DNA of 64,000 nucleotides from Sinorhizobium mexicanum (GTDB lineage Bacteria; Pseudomonadota; Alphaproteobacteria; Rhizobiales; Rhizobiaceae), in NCBI RefSeq assembly GCF_013488225.1, contig NZ_CP041238.1, positions 1,761,501-1,825,500 of the forward strand, in the 5' to 3' direction. Below, in pieces: positions 1-8,224 of this stretch. How positions within the stretch are numbered: position 1 is the first letter of the stretch; each line of letters starts with the position of its first letter. The notes beneath the pieces were generated by a model. It saw only the letters and a list, made by a program, of their open reading frames with translations. It was not told the origin of the DNA and made no database searches. The translations under genes were made by a program, and so were the position numbers.

Positions 1-1
1 G

Positions 2-304
2 CAGTCTCTCTACGATCACCCGTTAGTGGGTGACGTCCGGGTGCGGGGTCTTCTCGCTGCGGTCGAGCTTGTGACCGACAAGGAATGCAAAACCAAGCCG
101 GATGCTGGGCTGAACATCAGCCATCATCTCGCGCGCCTCTCCTACGAAAAGCGCGTGATCTTCCGCGCGTTCTCCGACGATATCGCAGGCTTCGCCCCGC
201 CGCTCTGCTGCAGCGAAGACGATATCGACATCATCGTCAGCCGTTTCCGCGAGGTGCTCGACGAACTTCTCCTAGTCAACGAAATCCGGACGGCGGCGGC
301 ATGA
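2..304 (+). CDS. class III aminotransferase, C-terminal end (partial)
   Basis: Only the last 100 or so residues of a PLP-dependent class III (omega) aminotransferase lie in the window; the 5' part is beyond the left edge. The segment VRGLLAAVELVTDK and the closing CCSEDDIDIIVSRFREVLDE match the small C-terminal domain of this family, but the PLP lysine is outside the window. The stop overlaps the next start (ATGA at 301-304), so it is translationally coupled to the aldehyde dehydrogenase. The pair resembles GabT-GabD, in which an amino group is moved and the resulting semialdehyde is oxidised. The amine substrate cannot be told from this fragment. Confidence 0.85.
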   Translation, partial: QSLYDHPLVGDVRVRGLLAAVELVTDKECKTKPDAGLNISHHLARLSYEKRVIFRAFSDDIAGFAPPLCCSEDDIDIIVSRFREVLDELLLVNEIRTAAA

Positions 305-1809
305 ACACCAACATCAAACCCGCAAGCGTAGCCATGACTTCCCTGCGTCAGAGGCTTCGCGATCCTTCGCTCTTCATCGAAAAGGGCTGTCTCGCCGGAA
401 GTTGGGTCGATGCCGACGACGGTTCCACGATCGCCGTTTACGATCCGGCGACCGGGCTAGAGATTGGCACGGTCCCCTCGATGGGTGCAGTCGAGGCGGA
501 CCGTGCCGTGAAATCCGCCGACGCTGCGTTCCGCGCTTGGGCCAGTGAAACTGCCCTTGTTCGCGCCCGGGTCATGGAGAAGTGGTTCGACCTGGTCGTC
601 GAGAACGCCGAAGACCTCGCCACCATCATCACGATTGAGCAGGGCAAACCTATCACGGAATCCCGGACGGAGATCAGCTACGGCTCCGGTTTCATCAAGT
701 GGTTCTCTGAGGAAGCCCGCCGGACATACGGGCAAGTGATCCCTGCCAACGAGAGGGACAGACGCATCATCGCGGTCAAGCAGCCCGTTGGGGTCTCAGC
801 CGCGATAACACCGTGGAACTTCCCGGTGGCGATGATCACTCGCAAATGCGCGCCGGCGATCGCGGCCGGATGCCCGGTCATCGTTAAGCCTTCCGAATTC
901 ACACCCTATTCCGCGCTGGCGCTCGCGTTGCTGGCACAGCGCGCCGGCGTTCCCGACGGCATCATCAGCGTTCTCACGGGACCGCCGGAAGGGATCGGCC
1001 GTGTGCTTACCGGAAATCCGGCTGTCCGGAAGGTCTCGTTCACCGGCTCGACGCGGGTCGGCAAGCTTCTGATGAGGCAGAGCTCGGATACCGTGAAGAG
1101 AGTGAGCTTCGAACTCGGTGGCAATGCCCCGTTTCTGATCCTCGACGACGCGGACATCGATCTCGCGGTCGCCGGAGTGATCGCGAGCAAGTTCCGCAAC
1201 GCAGGGCAAACCTGCGTCTGCGCCAACCGTATCCTCGTTCAGGACGGGATCTACGACCGATTTGCCGACACACTGGCCGAAGCCGTCTCCGCCATGAAGG
1301 TAGGCAACGGTCTCGACGACGGTGTCGCAATCGGGCCCCTGATCAACGCCGCTGCTGTACAGAAGGTCAACCGCCATATCGAGGACGCGCTGTCGGAGGG
1401 TGCCGGAACGCTGCTCGGGGGCGTCTCGGCAGGCCGGGACCAGTTCTGCGGACCGACTATCCTCGTCGGAGCGACGCCGTCGATGCTGGTCGCGCGGGAG
1501 GAAACGTTTGGTCCCGTCGCCCCCTTGTTCCGCTTCAAAGAGATCGACGAGGCAATCGCGTTTGCCAACGACACGCCCTTCGGCCTGGCGGCGTACGCCT
1601 TCTCGGAGAGCATGCACCGCGCGCTCTATGTCGGCGAGCGCCTCGAATTCGGAATGATTGGCCTGAACAGCGGAAGCGTCTCGTCGGAGGTCGCTCCGTT
1701 CGGGGGAATGAAGGAGTCCGGGATCGGGCGCGAAGGCGCAAGCCAGGGGATGGACGAGTACCTCGAACTCAAGACCATGCACATCGGCGGCATGAGCCGC
1801 CCGGTCTAG
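301..1809 (+). CDS. gabD: NAD(P)-dependent succinate-semialdehyde dehydrogenase family protein
   Basis: A 502-residue aldehyde dehydrogenase of the GabD type, oxidising succinate semialdehyde or a similar semialdehyde to the acid in the cytoplasm. Visible signatures are TPWNFPVAMITRK, FTGSTRVGK, the general-base region FELGGNAPF (Glu about 271) and [11 protein letters not shown] with nucleophile Cys about 305. The C-terminus has FGGMKESGIGREG, usual for GabD. The start at 301 is chosen because it overlaps the aminotransferase stop by four bases; an upstream in-frame extension lacks support. It has a paralogue at 51035-52513. Family assignment is firm, but the exact substrate is inferred from the aminotransferase neighbour. 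Confidence 0.9.
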   Translation: MNTNIKPASVAMTSLRQRLRDPSLFIEKGCLAGSWVDADDGSTIAVYDPATGLEIGTVPSMGAVEADRAVKSADAAFRAWASETALVRARVMEKWFDLVVENAEDLATIITIEQGKPITESRTEISYGSGFIKWFSEEARRTYGQVIPANERDRRIIAVKQPVGVSAAITPWNFPVAMITRKCAPAIAAGCPVIVKPSEFTPYSALALALLAQRAGVPDGIISVLTGPPEGIGRVLTGNPAVRKVSFTGSTRVGKLLMRQSSDTVKRVSFELGGNAPFLILDDADIDLAVAGVIASKFRNAGQTCVCANRILVQDGIYDRFADTLAEAVSAMKVGNGLDDGVAIGPLINAAAVQKVNRHIEDALSEGAGTLLGGVSAGRDQFCGPTILVGATPSMLVAREETFGPVAPLFRFKEIDEAIAFANDTPFGLAAYAFSESMHRALYVGERLEFGMIGLNSGSVSSEVAPFGGMKESGIGREGASQGMDEYLELKTMHIGGMSRPV

Positions 1810-1892
1810 CGGAAACCGGGCGCGCGGCAGGTCGATCCTGTCGCGCGGTACGGTCATGCACACGACGAGAAGCGATAGGACGGAATTTCGCA

Positions 1893-3410
1893 ATGCCCTC
1901 ATTCGCCAGCGAATACTCGACGAGAGATGGCCTCGATCTTGCCAAGCTGCTGTACCTCCGTGAGGTCTCGCCACGCGAACTGATGGATTGCGCCATCAAC
2001 GCCGCCGACGCGGTCAACCCCCGGTTCAACGCGTTCTGCTTTCCGCGGTATGAGCAGGCGCTGGAAGAGGCATCCAACGCGCCCCTCAGGGGAAGGTTCG
2101 GCGCTCTTCCATTCGTGTTCAAAGATTCCGGACTCGCCGCCGATCGCCATAGGGGAAGTATTGGCTCGCGGCTTTTCGCCAACAGCCTCTCAACTTCGAA
2201 CTCGACCTTGGCCGAGCGTTTCGCGCGAGACGGGTTTATCAGCTTCGGACGGACGACAGTCCCCGAGATGTGCATGGCTCCGACGACTGAGGCATTGCAG
2301 AACGGAGGGCCGACCCGCAATCCTTGGGTACCATCACGATCCGCTGGCGGTTCGAGCGGCGGGGCCGCCGTTGCCGTCGCCACCGGAGTCGTCCCGATCG
2401 CGCACGGTAGCGATGGCGGCGGATCGATCCGCATCCCGGCAGCCTGTTGCGGTGTCTACGGCCTCAAGACGTCCCGTGGCCTCGTGCCGCACGGTCCGGT
2501 GAAAGGCGAGGGCTGGGGAGGGCTCGCGGTTCATGGGGTTCTTACCAGAACGGTCCGGGACAGCGCAGCCGCGCTCGATGGCATAGCGGGGGCGGAACCC
2601 GGCGCACCCTACGCAGCTCCTTCGAGACCCGGCTCATATCTCGACGAGATCGACCGACGCTTCGACCGTCCCCTGAAGATAGCGAAGTGGACGAGCGGCT
2701 GGAACGGCGTCGTCATTGCTCCAGATTGCCTCGCCGCTTTGGACACAGCTGAACGCGAGTTGATTACTCTCGGCCACGAGGTTGTGGAAGCTCCGCTGCC
2801 GGAGCTCGACTATTCGGCCTTCATTGAAGCGCTGATCGACGTCCTTTGCGCCAACGCGGCGATGTCGGTGAAGGACTTCCTGACCACCTCACCGAAGGAT
2901 GGTTGGCAAGACCTTCTGGAGCCAGCCATCCTGGATGCCTGTCTCCTCGGGACCGAAATGCCGGCCACAAGGTACGTCGCCGCGATCAACACGTTCCATC
3001 GTGTGGGCCGTATCCTCGACGCGTACCTCGCAAACTACGACTTCGTAATCTCGCCGACGCTGACGTCGCCCCCGTTGCCCCTTGGCGAGCTGTCGATGGA
3101 AGGGGATTTTCGTACCTTCAGACGCAAGGCCGCCCGATACACAATGTTCCTGGCGCTACTCAACGCGTCCGGCCAGCCGGCTGCCAACCTCCCGCTTTAT
3201 CGAAACAGGGACGGCCTCCCCATCGGCGTCCAGCTCATTGGTCGTTTCGGGACGGATGCCGAGGTGCTGAGGCTCTCCGCCCATTTGGAACGCCAGGCGG
3301 GCTGGGCCGCACAACAATTCGCCATTGGCGGCGCGCATGGAGCCAGTAGCGGGGCTTCCGGCTCGGCCTGGGGCCACGCGGACGAACTCGAAACATTGGC
3401 GGGAGGGTGA
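1893..3410 (+). CDS. amidase (amidase signature family)
   Basis: A 505-residue amidase-signature hydrolase that cleaves an amide to acid and ammonia or amine. The Ser-cisSer-Lys triad is visible: Lys about 77 in FVFKDSG, the cis-Ser in GGSSGG (about 154-155) and the nucleophile Ser about 178 in GSDGGGSIRIPA. Length is normal for the family and no signal peptide is seen, so it is cytoplasmic. It follows the transaminase/dehydrogenase pair by 83 bp and precedes an amino-acid ABC importer, which fits import of an amide, hydrolysis, then transamination and oxidation. The substrate is not predictable; GatA-like function is unlikely because no gatB or gatC is adjacent. Confidence 0.88.
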   Translation: MPSFASEYSTRDGLDLAKLLYLREVSPRELMDCAINAADAVNPRFNAFCFPRYEQALEEASNAPLRGRFGALPFVFKDSGLAADRHRGSIGSRLFANSLSTSNSTLAERFARDGFISFGRTTVPEMCMAPTTEALQNGGPTRNPWVPSRSAGGSSGGAAVAVATGVVPIAHGSDGGGSIRIPAACCGVYGLKTSRGLVPHGPVKGEGWGGLAVHGVLTRTVRDSAAALDGIAGAEPGAPYAAPSRPGSYLDEIDRRFDRPLKIAKWTSGWNGVVIAPDCLAALDTAERELITLGHEVVEAPLPELDYSAFIEALIDVLCANAAMSVKDFLTTSPKDGWQDLLEPAILDACLLGTEMPATRYVAAINTFHRVGRILDAYLANYDFVISPTLTSPPLPLGELSMEGDFRTFRRKAARYTMFLALLNASGQPAANLPLYRNRDGLPIGVQLIGRFGTDAEVLRLSAHLERQAGWAAQQFAIGGAHGASSGASGSAWGHADELETLAGG

Positions 3411-3467
3411 ACCGCAACGGTCTACTCAGGCCGACACGTCGTACCCAGAAAAGAAAAAGGGGATCGC

Positions 3468-4289
3468 ATGGAAAACCGGAATGGAGTGGTTACTCCTTTG
3501 AGGAAACTGGACAGACAACAGAGAAGCGCGGTCGAGGGGCGAGTCCTGGCCGATGCGAGACAGATCAGCGTGTCTTTCGGACCGCTGGAAGTCGTCAAGC
3601 AGGTGGACCTGTCAGTTCACAAGGGCGAGGTCGTCGCCATCATCGGTCCTAGCGGCTCCGGCAAGAGCACCTTCCTTCGGTGCTTCAACTACCTCCAGCC
3701 TCCCGCGTCTGGCACTCTGATTATCGACGGCCAAGTCGTCGTCGACGGAGGAAGGAAGCCTTCCAACACGGACCTGCTCAAGCTCCGCCGGAAGATCGGC
3801 ATGTGCTTTCAGTCGTTCAATCTTTTTCCGCATCTAACGGCTGTCGAAAACGTTGACCTCGCACAGATATCCGCACTCGGAAGATCCAAAAGCGACGCGC
3901 GCGCGAGAAGCATGGAGCTTCTCAAGCGCGTCGGTCTGGAGGCCAAGGCCGGTACGAAACCCGCGCACTGCTCCGGGGGACAGCAGCAGCGTATCGCGAT
4001 CGCCCGCGCGCTGGCGCTTGATCCCGACATGATGCTGATGGACGAACCCACGTCTGCGCTCGATCCCGAACTCGGTCACGAAGTGCTGGCCGTCATGCGG
4101 GAACTAGCCGACTCCGGGATGACCATGATCATCGTGACGCACGAGATGCGTTTCGCCGAGAACGTCGCCGACCGCATCATGTTCATGGCCGACGGGAAGG
4201 CCGTCGAAATCGGAGAGCCGCGACAGGTTCTTCGAGCACCGATCCACGAACGCACCCAGCAGTTTCTAAGCATGGTGTTCGACCGATGA
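3468..4289 (+). CDS. polar amino-acid ABC transporter, ATP-binding protein (GlnQ/HisP type)
   Basis: A 273-residue ATPase of a PAAT-class importer. Walker [10 protein letters not shown] is at about 60-68, the Q-loop region is [17 protein letters not shown], the signature is CSGGQQQR, Walker B is [12 protein letters not shown], and the H-loop is IIVTHEM. The first ~30 residues lie before the ABC domain and are unusual. A start at 3468 is supported by AAAAAGGGGATCGC just upstream. The stop overlaps the next permease start (ATGA), so the transporter is an operon with two permeases and a binding protein. The solute is probably a polar amino acid or amide, inferred from the adjacent amidase. Confidence 0.92.
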   Translation: MENRNGVVTPLRKLDRQQRSAVEGRVLADARQISVSFGPLEVVKQVDLSVHKGEVVAIIGPSGSGKSTFLRCFNYLQPPASGTLIIDGQVVVDGGRKPSNTDLLKLRRKIGMCFQSFNLFPHLTAVENVDLAQISALGRSKSDARARSMELLKRVGLEAKAGTKPAHCSGGQQQRIAIARALALDPDMMLMDEPTSALDPELGHEVLAVMRELADSGMTMIIVTHEMRFAENVADRIMFMADGKAVEIGEPRQVLRAPIHERTQQFLSMVFDR

Positions 4290-4939
4290 CGGGGATCACG
4301 GATTACATCCCCATCATTGCCCAAGGCATTTCGATGACATTCCTCGTTGCCGTCATCTGCTTCACGGCTGGCGGCCTCCTCGCGGTTCCAGTCGCGGTGG
4401 CGAGACTGTCCGATAACAAGATCGCAAGATCGACGGCTGCGGGATACATCGCGCTCATTCGCGGCGTACCGCCTATTACCTGGCTGTTCCTCATATTTTA
4501 CGGCCTCCCTCAGCTCGGGCTGAGGTTCTCGAGCTTTTCGGCGGCTGTTGTCGGGCTGACGATGATCTGTTCCGCGTATATCGCGGAATTCTACCGATCG
4601 GGCTGGCTGGGGATGCCCGCGGGCCAGATAGAAGCAGCCAAAGCGCTAGGGCTCTCAAGTTTAGAGGCGTTCCGCAAGGTAATAGCGCCACAGATATTCG
4701 TGATCGTGCTTCCGATGGCGATCACGTACTTCATCGCCCTTCTGAAGAACTCGGCCGTCGTCTCCGTCATCGGTGTGAGCGACATCACCGAGAAGGCGCT
4801 CAGCCTTAGCAGGTCAGCGCCCGATCCCTTCAACGTCTTCATCGCGGCAGGCTGCGTCTACATGATGATCAGCGTGCCTATCGGCCTGCTGGGTCGCGTA
4901 ACGAGCCCCTGGGTGGCCCGCCGTTTCGGGATGGCATGA
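4286..4939 (+). CDS. amino-acid ABC transporter permease (HisM/HisQ type)
   Basis: A 217-residue integral membrane permease with about five hydrophobic segments. The EAA loop is visible as QIEAAKALGLSSLEAFRKVIAPQ, where the ATPase docks. The N-terminal region (MTFLVAVICFTAGGLLAVPVAVARLS) is typical of the His/Glu/Gln/Arg permease family. It starts four bases inside the ATPase stop and ends overlapping the second permease, so the two form the heterodimeric channel of one importer. Confidence 0.9.
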   Translation: MTGITDYIPIIAQGISMTFLVAVICFTAGGLLAVPVAVARLSDNKIARSTAAGYIALIRGVPPITWLFLIFYGLPQLGLRFSSFSAAVVGLTMICSAYIAEFYRSGWLGMPAGQIEAAKALGLSSLEAFRKVIAPQIFVIVLPMAITYFIALLKNSAVVSVIGVSDITEKALSLSRSAPDPFNVFIAAGCVYMMISVPIGLLGRVTSPWVARRFGMA

Positions 4940-5589
4940 TGGAACTGTTCTTTTATTTTCTTGGAAAGACGCTGCCGGGTTTGCTTGTCAGCCTCCAGGT
5001 TATCGTTGGTGTCGTGGCGATCGGCATACCGTTGGGAATGCTCCTTGCGCTAGGCTTGGTAAATACGAGCCGCCCAATTCACGGTGCCGCACTCGTGGCC
5101 GTGGAAATCTGCCGTGGCATTCCCGCTCTCGTGATGCTCTACATCGTCTATTTCGGGCTACCGCAGTTCGAAGTCATCCTCGACGCGATTCCGTCGGCCT
5201 GCATGGCGCTCGGTATCAGCATGGGCGGCTTTCTGGCCGACGTATTCAGAGCAGGCTTCCTCGCGGTTCCAATGGGACAGCGTGAAGCCGCGTCCGCCCT
5301 GGGTCTCAGCAGACCGACAGCATTCTTTAGGGTGATCCTGCCGCAGACGGTGCGCATCGTGACGCCGCCGGTCCTCGGCTACGTCATCAGCTACTTCCAG
5401 GCCACGGCACTCGCCTACACCATCGCCGTCCCGGAGCTAATGAGCCGGGCTTATTCGGTGGCATCCGACAATTTCCGGTTCCTAGAGGCGCTTACGCTTG
5501 CTGGCGTCCTCTACGCGATCATCTGCATCCCTTCCGCTTTTGTCGTCAACCGCATGAGCGAGCGCGAGGGAGCCAGTTCCAAACATTGA
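4936..5589 (+). CDS. amino-acid ABC transporter permease, second subunit
   Basis: A 217-residue PAAT-family permease, paralogous to its upstream neighbour and of identical length. The EAA motif is QREAASALGLSRPTAFFRVILPQ. Hydrophobic segments span most of the protein, including the N-terminal LLVSLQVIVGVVAIGIPLGM. Start 4936 overlaps the preceding stop by four bases (ATGATG), indicating translational coupling. It completes the transmembrane part of the importer whose binding protein begins 59 bp downstream. Confidence 0.9.
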   Translation: MMELFFYFLGKTLPGLLVSLQVIVGVVAIGIPLGMLLALGLVNTSRPIHGAALVAVEICRGIPALVMLYIVYFGLPQFEVILDAIPSACMALGISMGGFLADVFRAGFLAVPMGQREAASALGLSRPTAFFRVILPQTVRIVTPPVLGYVISYFQATALAYTIAVPELMSRAYSVASDNFRFLEALTLAGVLYAIICIPSAFVVNRMSEREGASSKH

Positions 5590-5648
5590 AGAAGACCCCG
5601 GAGCCAACCGGGCCGACCTAACCTCTAAAGCCAAACTGGGAGCCTAGC

Positions 5649-6497
5649 ATGACAAAGACTGCACGATCGAATGCCCTTCTGAGCACTTTCCTTTCCGCGG
5701 GAGCGGTCTTCTTGCTCGCGGCAGGGGGGGCGTCCGCACAGTCCGACTGCACACCCGTCTCGAAATTCAAGACCCTGGAGCCCGGCGTACTAAAGATCGT
5801 CGCTCCCGACATGCCGCCGTTCTTCACCTACAAGGACGGCGTGATGGGCGGCTTCGAGGGCCTCTTCTTCACGAAGTTTGCAAAGGACAACTGCCTTACC
5901 CCGTCGGTCACGGTCCTCCCTCTCGGCGGTGTCGTGGAATCGGTCCGCAACCGACTCGCGGATGTCGGTGGCGCGGGTCTCAACCCGACGCCGGAACGCG
6001 GTAAGGTCGTCGGCCTGACGAACCCGATCTACTATAACGCGGCCGTCTTCGTCGGCAGGAATCCTGATCCCGAGCTCGAGAACTACGACGGCAAGGTCAT
6101 AGGCACCGTAACGGGCTTCAATTTCAACAAGGAGCTCGAGACCTGGGGCAAAGCCAACCTCAAGGTCTACGACACCGCGGACGCGGCCTTCGCGGACATC
6201 AAGAGCGGTCGCCTCCCAGTCATGCTTCTCGGTGGTCTCAACGCCCTCTACAGAATTTCACTGGTGCCGGAGAGCGGCCTGAGCGCGGTCGACGCGAACC
6301 CCAACCCCGTGGTGACGAGCTTCAACAAGAAGGGGCGCACGAACGTCGTCCATACGAAGGACAATCCGGAGCTAACCGAGGCGCTCAACACTGCGATCGC
6401 CTCCATGCGCAAAGACGGGACGCTGGCGAAGATTCTCGAGGAGGTGAAACTTCCCGCCAACGTCCTCATCCCGGCTGCCGAGGCAGGGGAAAATTGA
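5649..6497 (+). CDS. amino-acid ABC transporter substrate-binding protein
   Basis: A 282-residue periplasmic binding protein of the SBP_bac_3 class. A Sec signal peptide is evident (MTKTARSNALL, hydrophobic core, cleavage expected after ASA at about residue 30). The mature protein shows APDMPPFFTYKDG, MGGFEGLFF and a second lobe with VIGTVTGFNF. It is the last gene of the importer operon. The ligand cannot be read from sequence. A weak GC-rich hairpin follows at 6501-6523. Confidence 0.9.
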   Translation: MTKTARSNALLSTFLSAGAVFLLAAGGASAQSDCTPVSKFKTLEPGVLKIVAPDMPPFFTYKDGVMGGFEGLFFTKFAKDNCLTPSVTVLPLGGVVESVRNRLADVGGAGLNPTPERGKVVGLTNPIYYNAAVFVGRNPDPELENYDGKVIGTVTGFNFNKELETWGKANLKVYDTADAAFADIKSGRLPVMLLGGLNALYRISLVPESGLSAVDANPNPVVTSFNKKGRTNVVHTKDNPELTEALNTAIASMRKDGTLAKILEEVKLPANVLIPAAEAGEN

Positions 6498-6500
6498 AAA

Positions 6501-6530
6501 CGGCGTCGAGTCAAAAAACGCCGCACCGCA
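6501..6530 (+). terminator. possible terminator after the binding-protein gene
   Basis: Inverted repeat CGGCGT (6501-6506) and ACGCCG (6518-6523) with an A-rich 11-nt loop, a few bases after the stop at 6497; a short AATTTT follows at 6530. It is a modest candidate because the U-tract is displaced. Confidence 0.35.
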
Positions 6531-6555
6531 ATTTTACCACTTGACCGACATTACA

Positions 6556-6568
6556 ACTGTACTACAGT
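6556..6568. promoter_or_regulatory. candidate GntR operator, palindrome ACTGTACTACAGT
   Basis: A palindrome with 7-bp arms around a single C (AACTGTA-C-TACAGTT, 6555-6569). Its 13-bp core differs at one base from ACTGTTCTACAGT at 12615-12627, just upstream of the GntR gene. Both contain GT-N3-AC, the centre known for FadR/FCD-type GntR operators. It lies upstream of the Rieske-to-CoA-ligase operon. Binding is inferred. Confidence 0.55.
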
Positions 6569-6575
6569 TCTAACA

Positions 6576-6587
6576 TACTGAAGAGTA
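6576..6587. promoter_or_regulatory. TACT box, single copy (TACTGAAGAGTA)
   Basis: The 12-mer sits within the inverted repeat CATACT-GAAG-AGTATG (6574-6589) and matches 10 of 12 positions of the perfect palindrome TACTCATGAGTA at 56750. It lies 8 bp after the GntR-type palindrome and covers an ATG at 6587, which argues that translation of the Rieske gene starts further downstream. No second box was found 20-21 bp away here. Confidence 0.5.
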
Positions 6588-6634
6588 TGGGGGGCGTGGG
6601 TGCCCTGCCTCCCGCAAGAATGGGTAAGATAGGT

Positions 6635-6991
6635 ATGACTTTGCACCAAGTATGCACTTCTGACGAACTGGCCGAGGGGCAGCATAGATTGATCAGCCAT
6701 CACAAGGGCGAGGTCGGTGTTGTCCGCTATAACGGTCGCCTCGTGGCGATCCGCAACAAGTGCCCACACGCGGGCGCGCAGTTGTTGCTGAAGCCCGTCA
6801 GGCGCACGACGGTCTCCTCCTGTCCGCACCAAATCGAACTAGGCTACCAGGACGGCGTATTCACTTGCCCCTGGCACCACTGGGAGTTTGACCTGCGTGA
6901 CGGCTCCTGCCTCGCCGACCCACGCTTGAAGCTTGAAAGGTTCCCCGTGGAGGAGACGGGCGGGAAAATCTTGGTTGAGATCCCGGACTGA
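6635..6991 (+). CDS. Rieske [2Fe-2S] ferredoxin-like protein
   Basis: A small soluble Rieske protein of about 118 residues from the ATG at 6635. Cluster ligands are in CPHAGAQ and CPWHHWEFD, the usual CxH...CxxH arrangement. Between them is an insertion with an extra SCPHQIEL. ATGs at 6587 and 6620 are also in frame, but 6587 lies inside a candidate operator and neither has a clear ribosome site. It is the first gene of a run to 12530, 27 bp before an amidohydrolase and one gene before a ferredoxin reductase. A role as electron carrier to a ring- or amine-oxidising oxygenase is suggested, but no catalytic oxygenase subunit is in the window. Confidence 0.85.
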   Translation: MTLHQVCTSDELAEGQHRLISHHKGEVGVVRYNGRLVAIRNKCPHAGAQLLLKPVRRTTVSSCPHQIELGYQDGVFTCPWHHWEFDLRDGSCLADPRLKLERFPVEETGGKILVEIPD

Positions 6992-7018
6992 CCCAAGCTT
7001 GCCATTCAGGAGATAGAA

Positions 7019-8200
7019 ATGAACGTCCAGAACAATTCGTCAATTGAGACGGGAACACTCATTACCAGTTGGGCTATCGATTCCGATGTCCATCCGAACG
7101 TCGCCGACGGCCTCCGCAGCCTCAAGCCCTATTTATCGAGCGCGTGGGTCCGCCGTCTCGGTCTCGACACGATGTCAGACTGGGGCTCGCGGGTGAACGG
7201 TAACCAGGTTACCATCCCCACGCAGCCCTACATTAATCCGCACGGTACGATGCGACCGGAGACGATACCGCCGGGCGGCGGTGTGCCGGGCTCCGTCCCG
7301 GAAATGATGAACCGCGACTTCCTGGACGTGAACGATCTGGGGGGAGCAGTGATTACTCCCGGACCGGCTCTTCAGCTTGGCGGTTTTCCGGACGCCGACA
7401 TGGCGACTGCAATTGCCGGGGCGATTAACGAGTGGCAGGCGCAAGAGTGGTTTCCATCGGATCCGCGCTGGCTTGGCTCCATCGTCATCAGCCCGCGTGA
7501 CCCGCTGGCTGCCGCGAAGGAAATTCACAAGTGGGGCAAGGATCCCCGGATGGTGCAGGTGTTCATCCCCTCGCTTTCCGGTATCTCTATGGGCAAGCGG
7601 CATTTCTATCCGATCTACGAGGCGGCCAACGAATATGGCCTGCCCATTGCCAACCATCCGGGTAGCGAAGGTGCGGGCGCGAACGACAACATGTTCGCCG
7701 TCGGCGCGCCCTCATACTATTTCGAATACCACGCCCTGTTCGGCCAATCGGGTCAGACCAATCTCGTTAGTCTGGTGGCCGAAGGCGTGTTTGACCGCTT
7801 CCCCAACATGAACGTCCTGTTCCAGGAGCAGGGCTATGCGTGGCTGGTCGAAATCCTTTGGCGCATGGATCAGAAGTGGAAGGGCGTTCGCTCGGAAATC
7901 CCCTGGGTAACCAAACTGCCGAGCGAGTACGTGATGGAGCGCGTTCGACTTGCTAGCCAGCCGATGTACGAACCGCGCCGCGGTTCTCATCTCGAGAAGC
8001 TGTTCGAACTGATCAACGCCGAGCAGTTGCTCGTCTTTAGCAGCGATTACCCGCACTGGGACACCGACGATCCGATGACGGCCTACACCAAACTCCCGGA
8101 ACGCCTTCGCTCGAAGATGTTCATCGATAATCCGTACGCCTTCTTCAAGCTCAAGCGGAACGGAAGCACGCCCCGAGAAGGCGTCTCGCGCATTGTCTGA
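7019..8200 (+). CDS. amidohydrolase family protein (amidohydrolase_2 / ACMSD-like)
   Basis: A 393-residue TIM-barrel metal hydrolase or decarboxylase. The first metal motif is AIDSDVHPN (DxH), a later metal His is in IANHPGSEG, and the C-terminal metal Asp is in VFSSDYPHWD. These mark the amidohydrolase_2 group, which includes 2-amino-3-carboxymuconate semialdehyde decarboxylase and other C-C or C-O cleaving enzymes. A strong ribosome site (AGGAGATAGAA) precedes the ATG. It sits between the Rieske ferredoxin and its presumed reductase, so it probably acts in the same catabolic pathway. Substrate unknown. Confidence 0.85.
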   Translation: MNVQNNSSIETGTLITSWAIDSDVHPNVADGLRSLKPYLSSAWVRRLGLDTMSDWGSRVNGNQVTIPTQPYINPHGTMRPETIPPGGGVPGSVPEMMNRDFLDVNDLGGAVITPGPALQLGGFPDADMATAIAGAINEWQAQEWFPSDPRWLGSIVISPRDPLAAAKEIHKWGKDPRMVQVFIPSLSGISMGKRHFYPIYEAANEYGLPIANHPGSEGAGANDNMFAVGAPSYYFEYHALFGQSGQTNLVSLVAEGVFDRFPNMNVLFQEQGYAWLVEILWRMDQKWKGVRSEIPWVTKLPSEYVMERVRLASQPMYEPRRGSHLEKLFELINAEQLLVFSSDYPHWDTDDPMTAYTKLPERLRSKMFIDNPYAFFKLKRNGSTPREGVSRIV

Positions 8201-8224
8201 GACCTACCAGAAAGGAGGCCGACG

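Noticed and set aside
796..1974. 392-codon minus-strand frame
   Set aside because: Antisense to the SSADH gene, with no domain or ribosome site.
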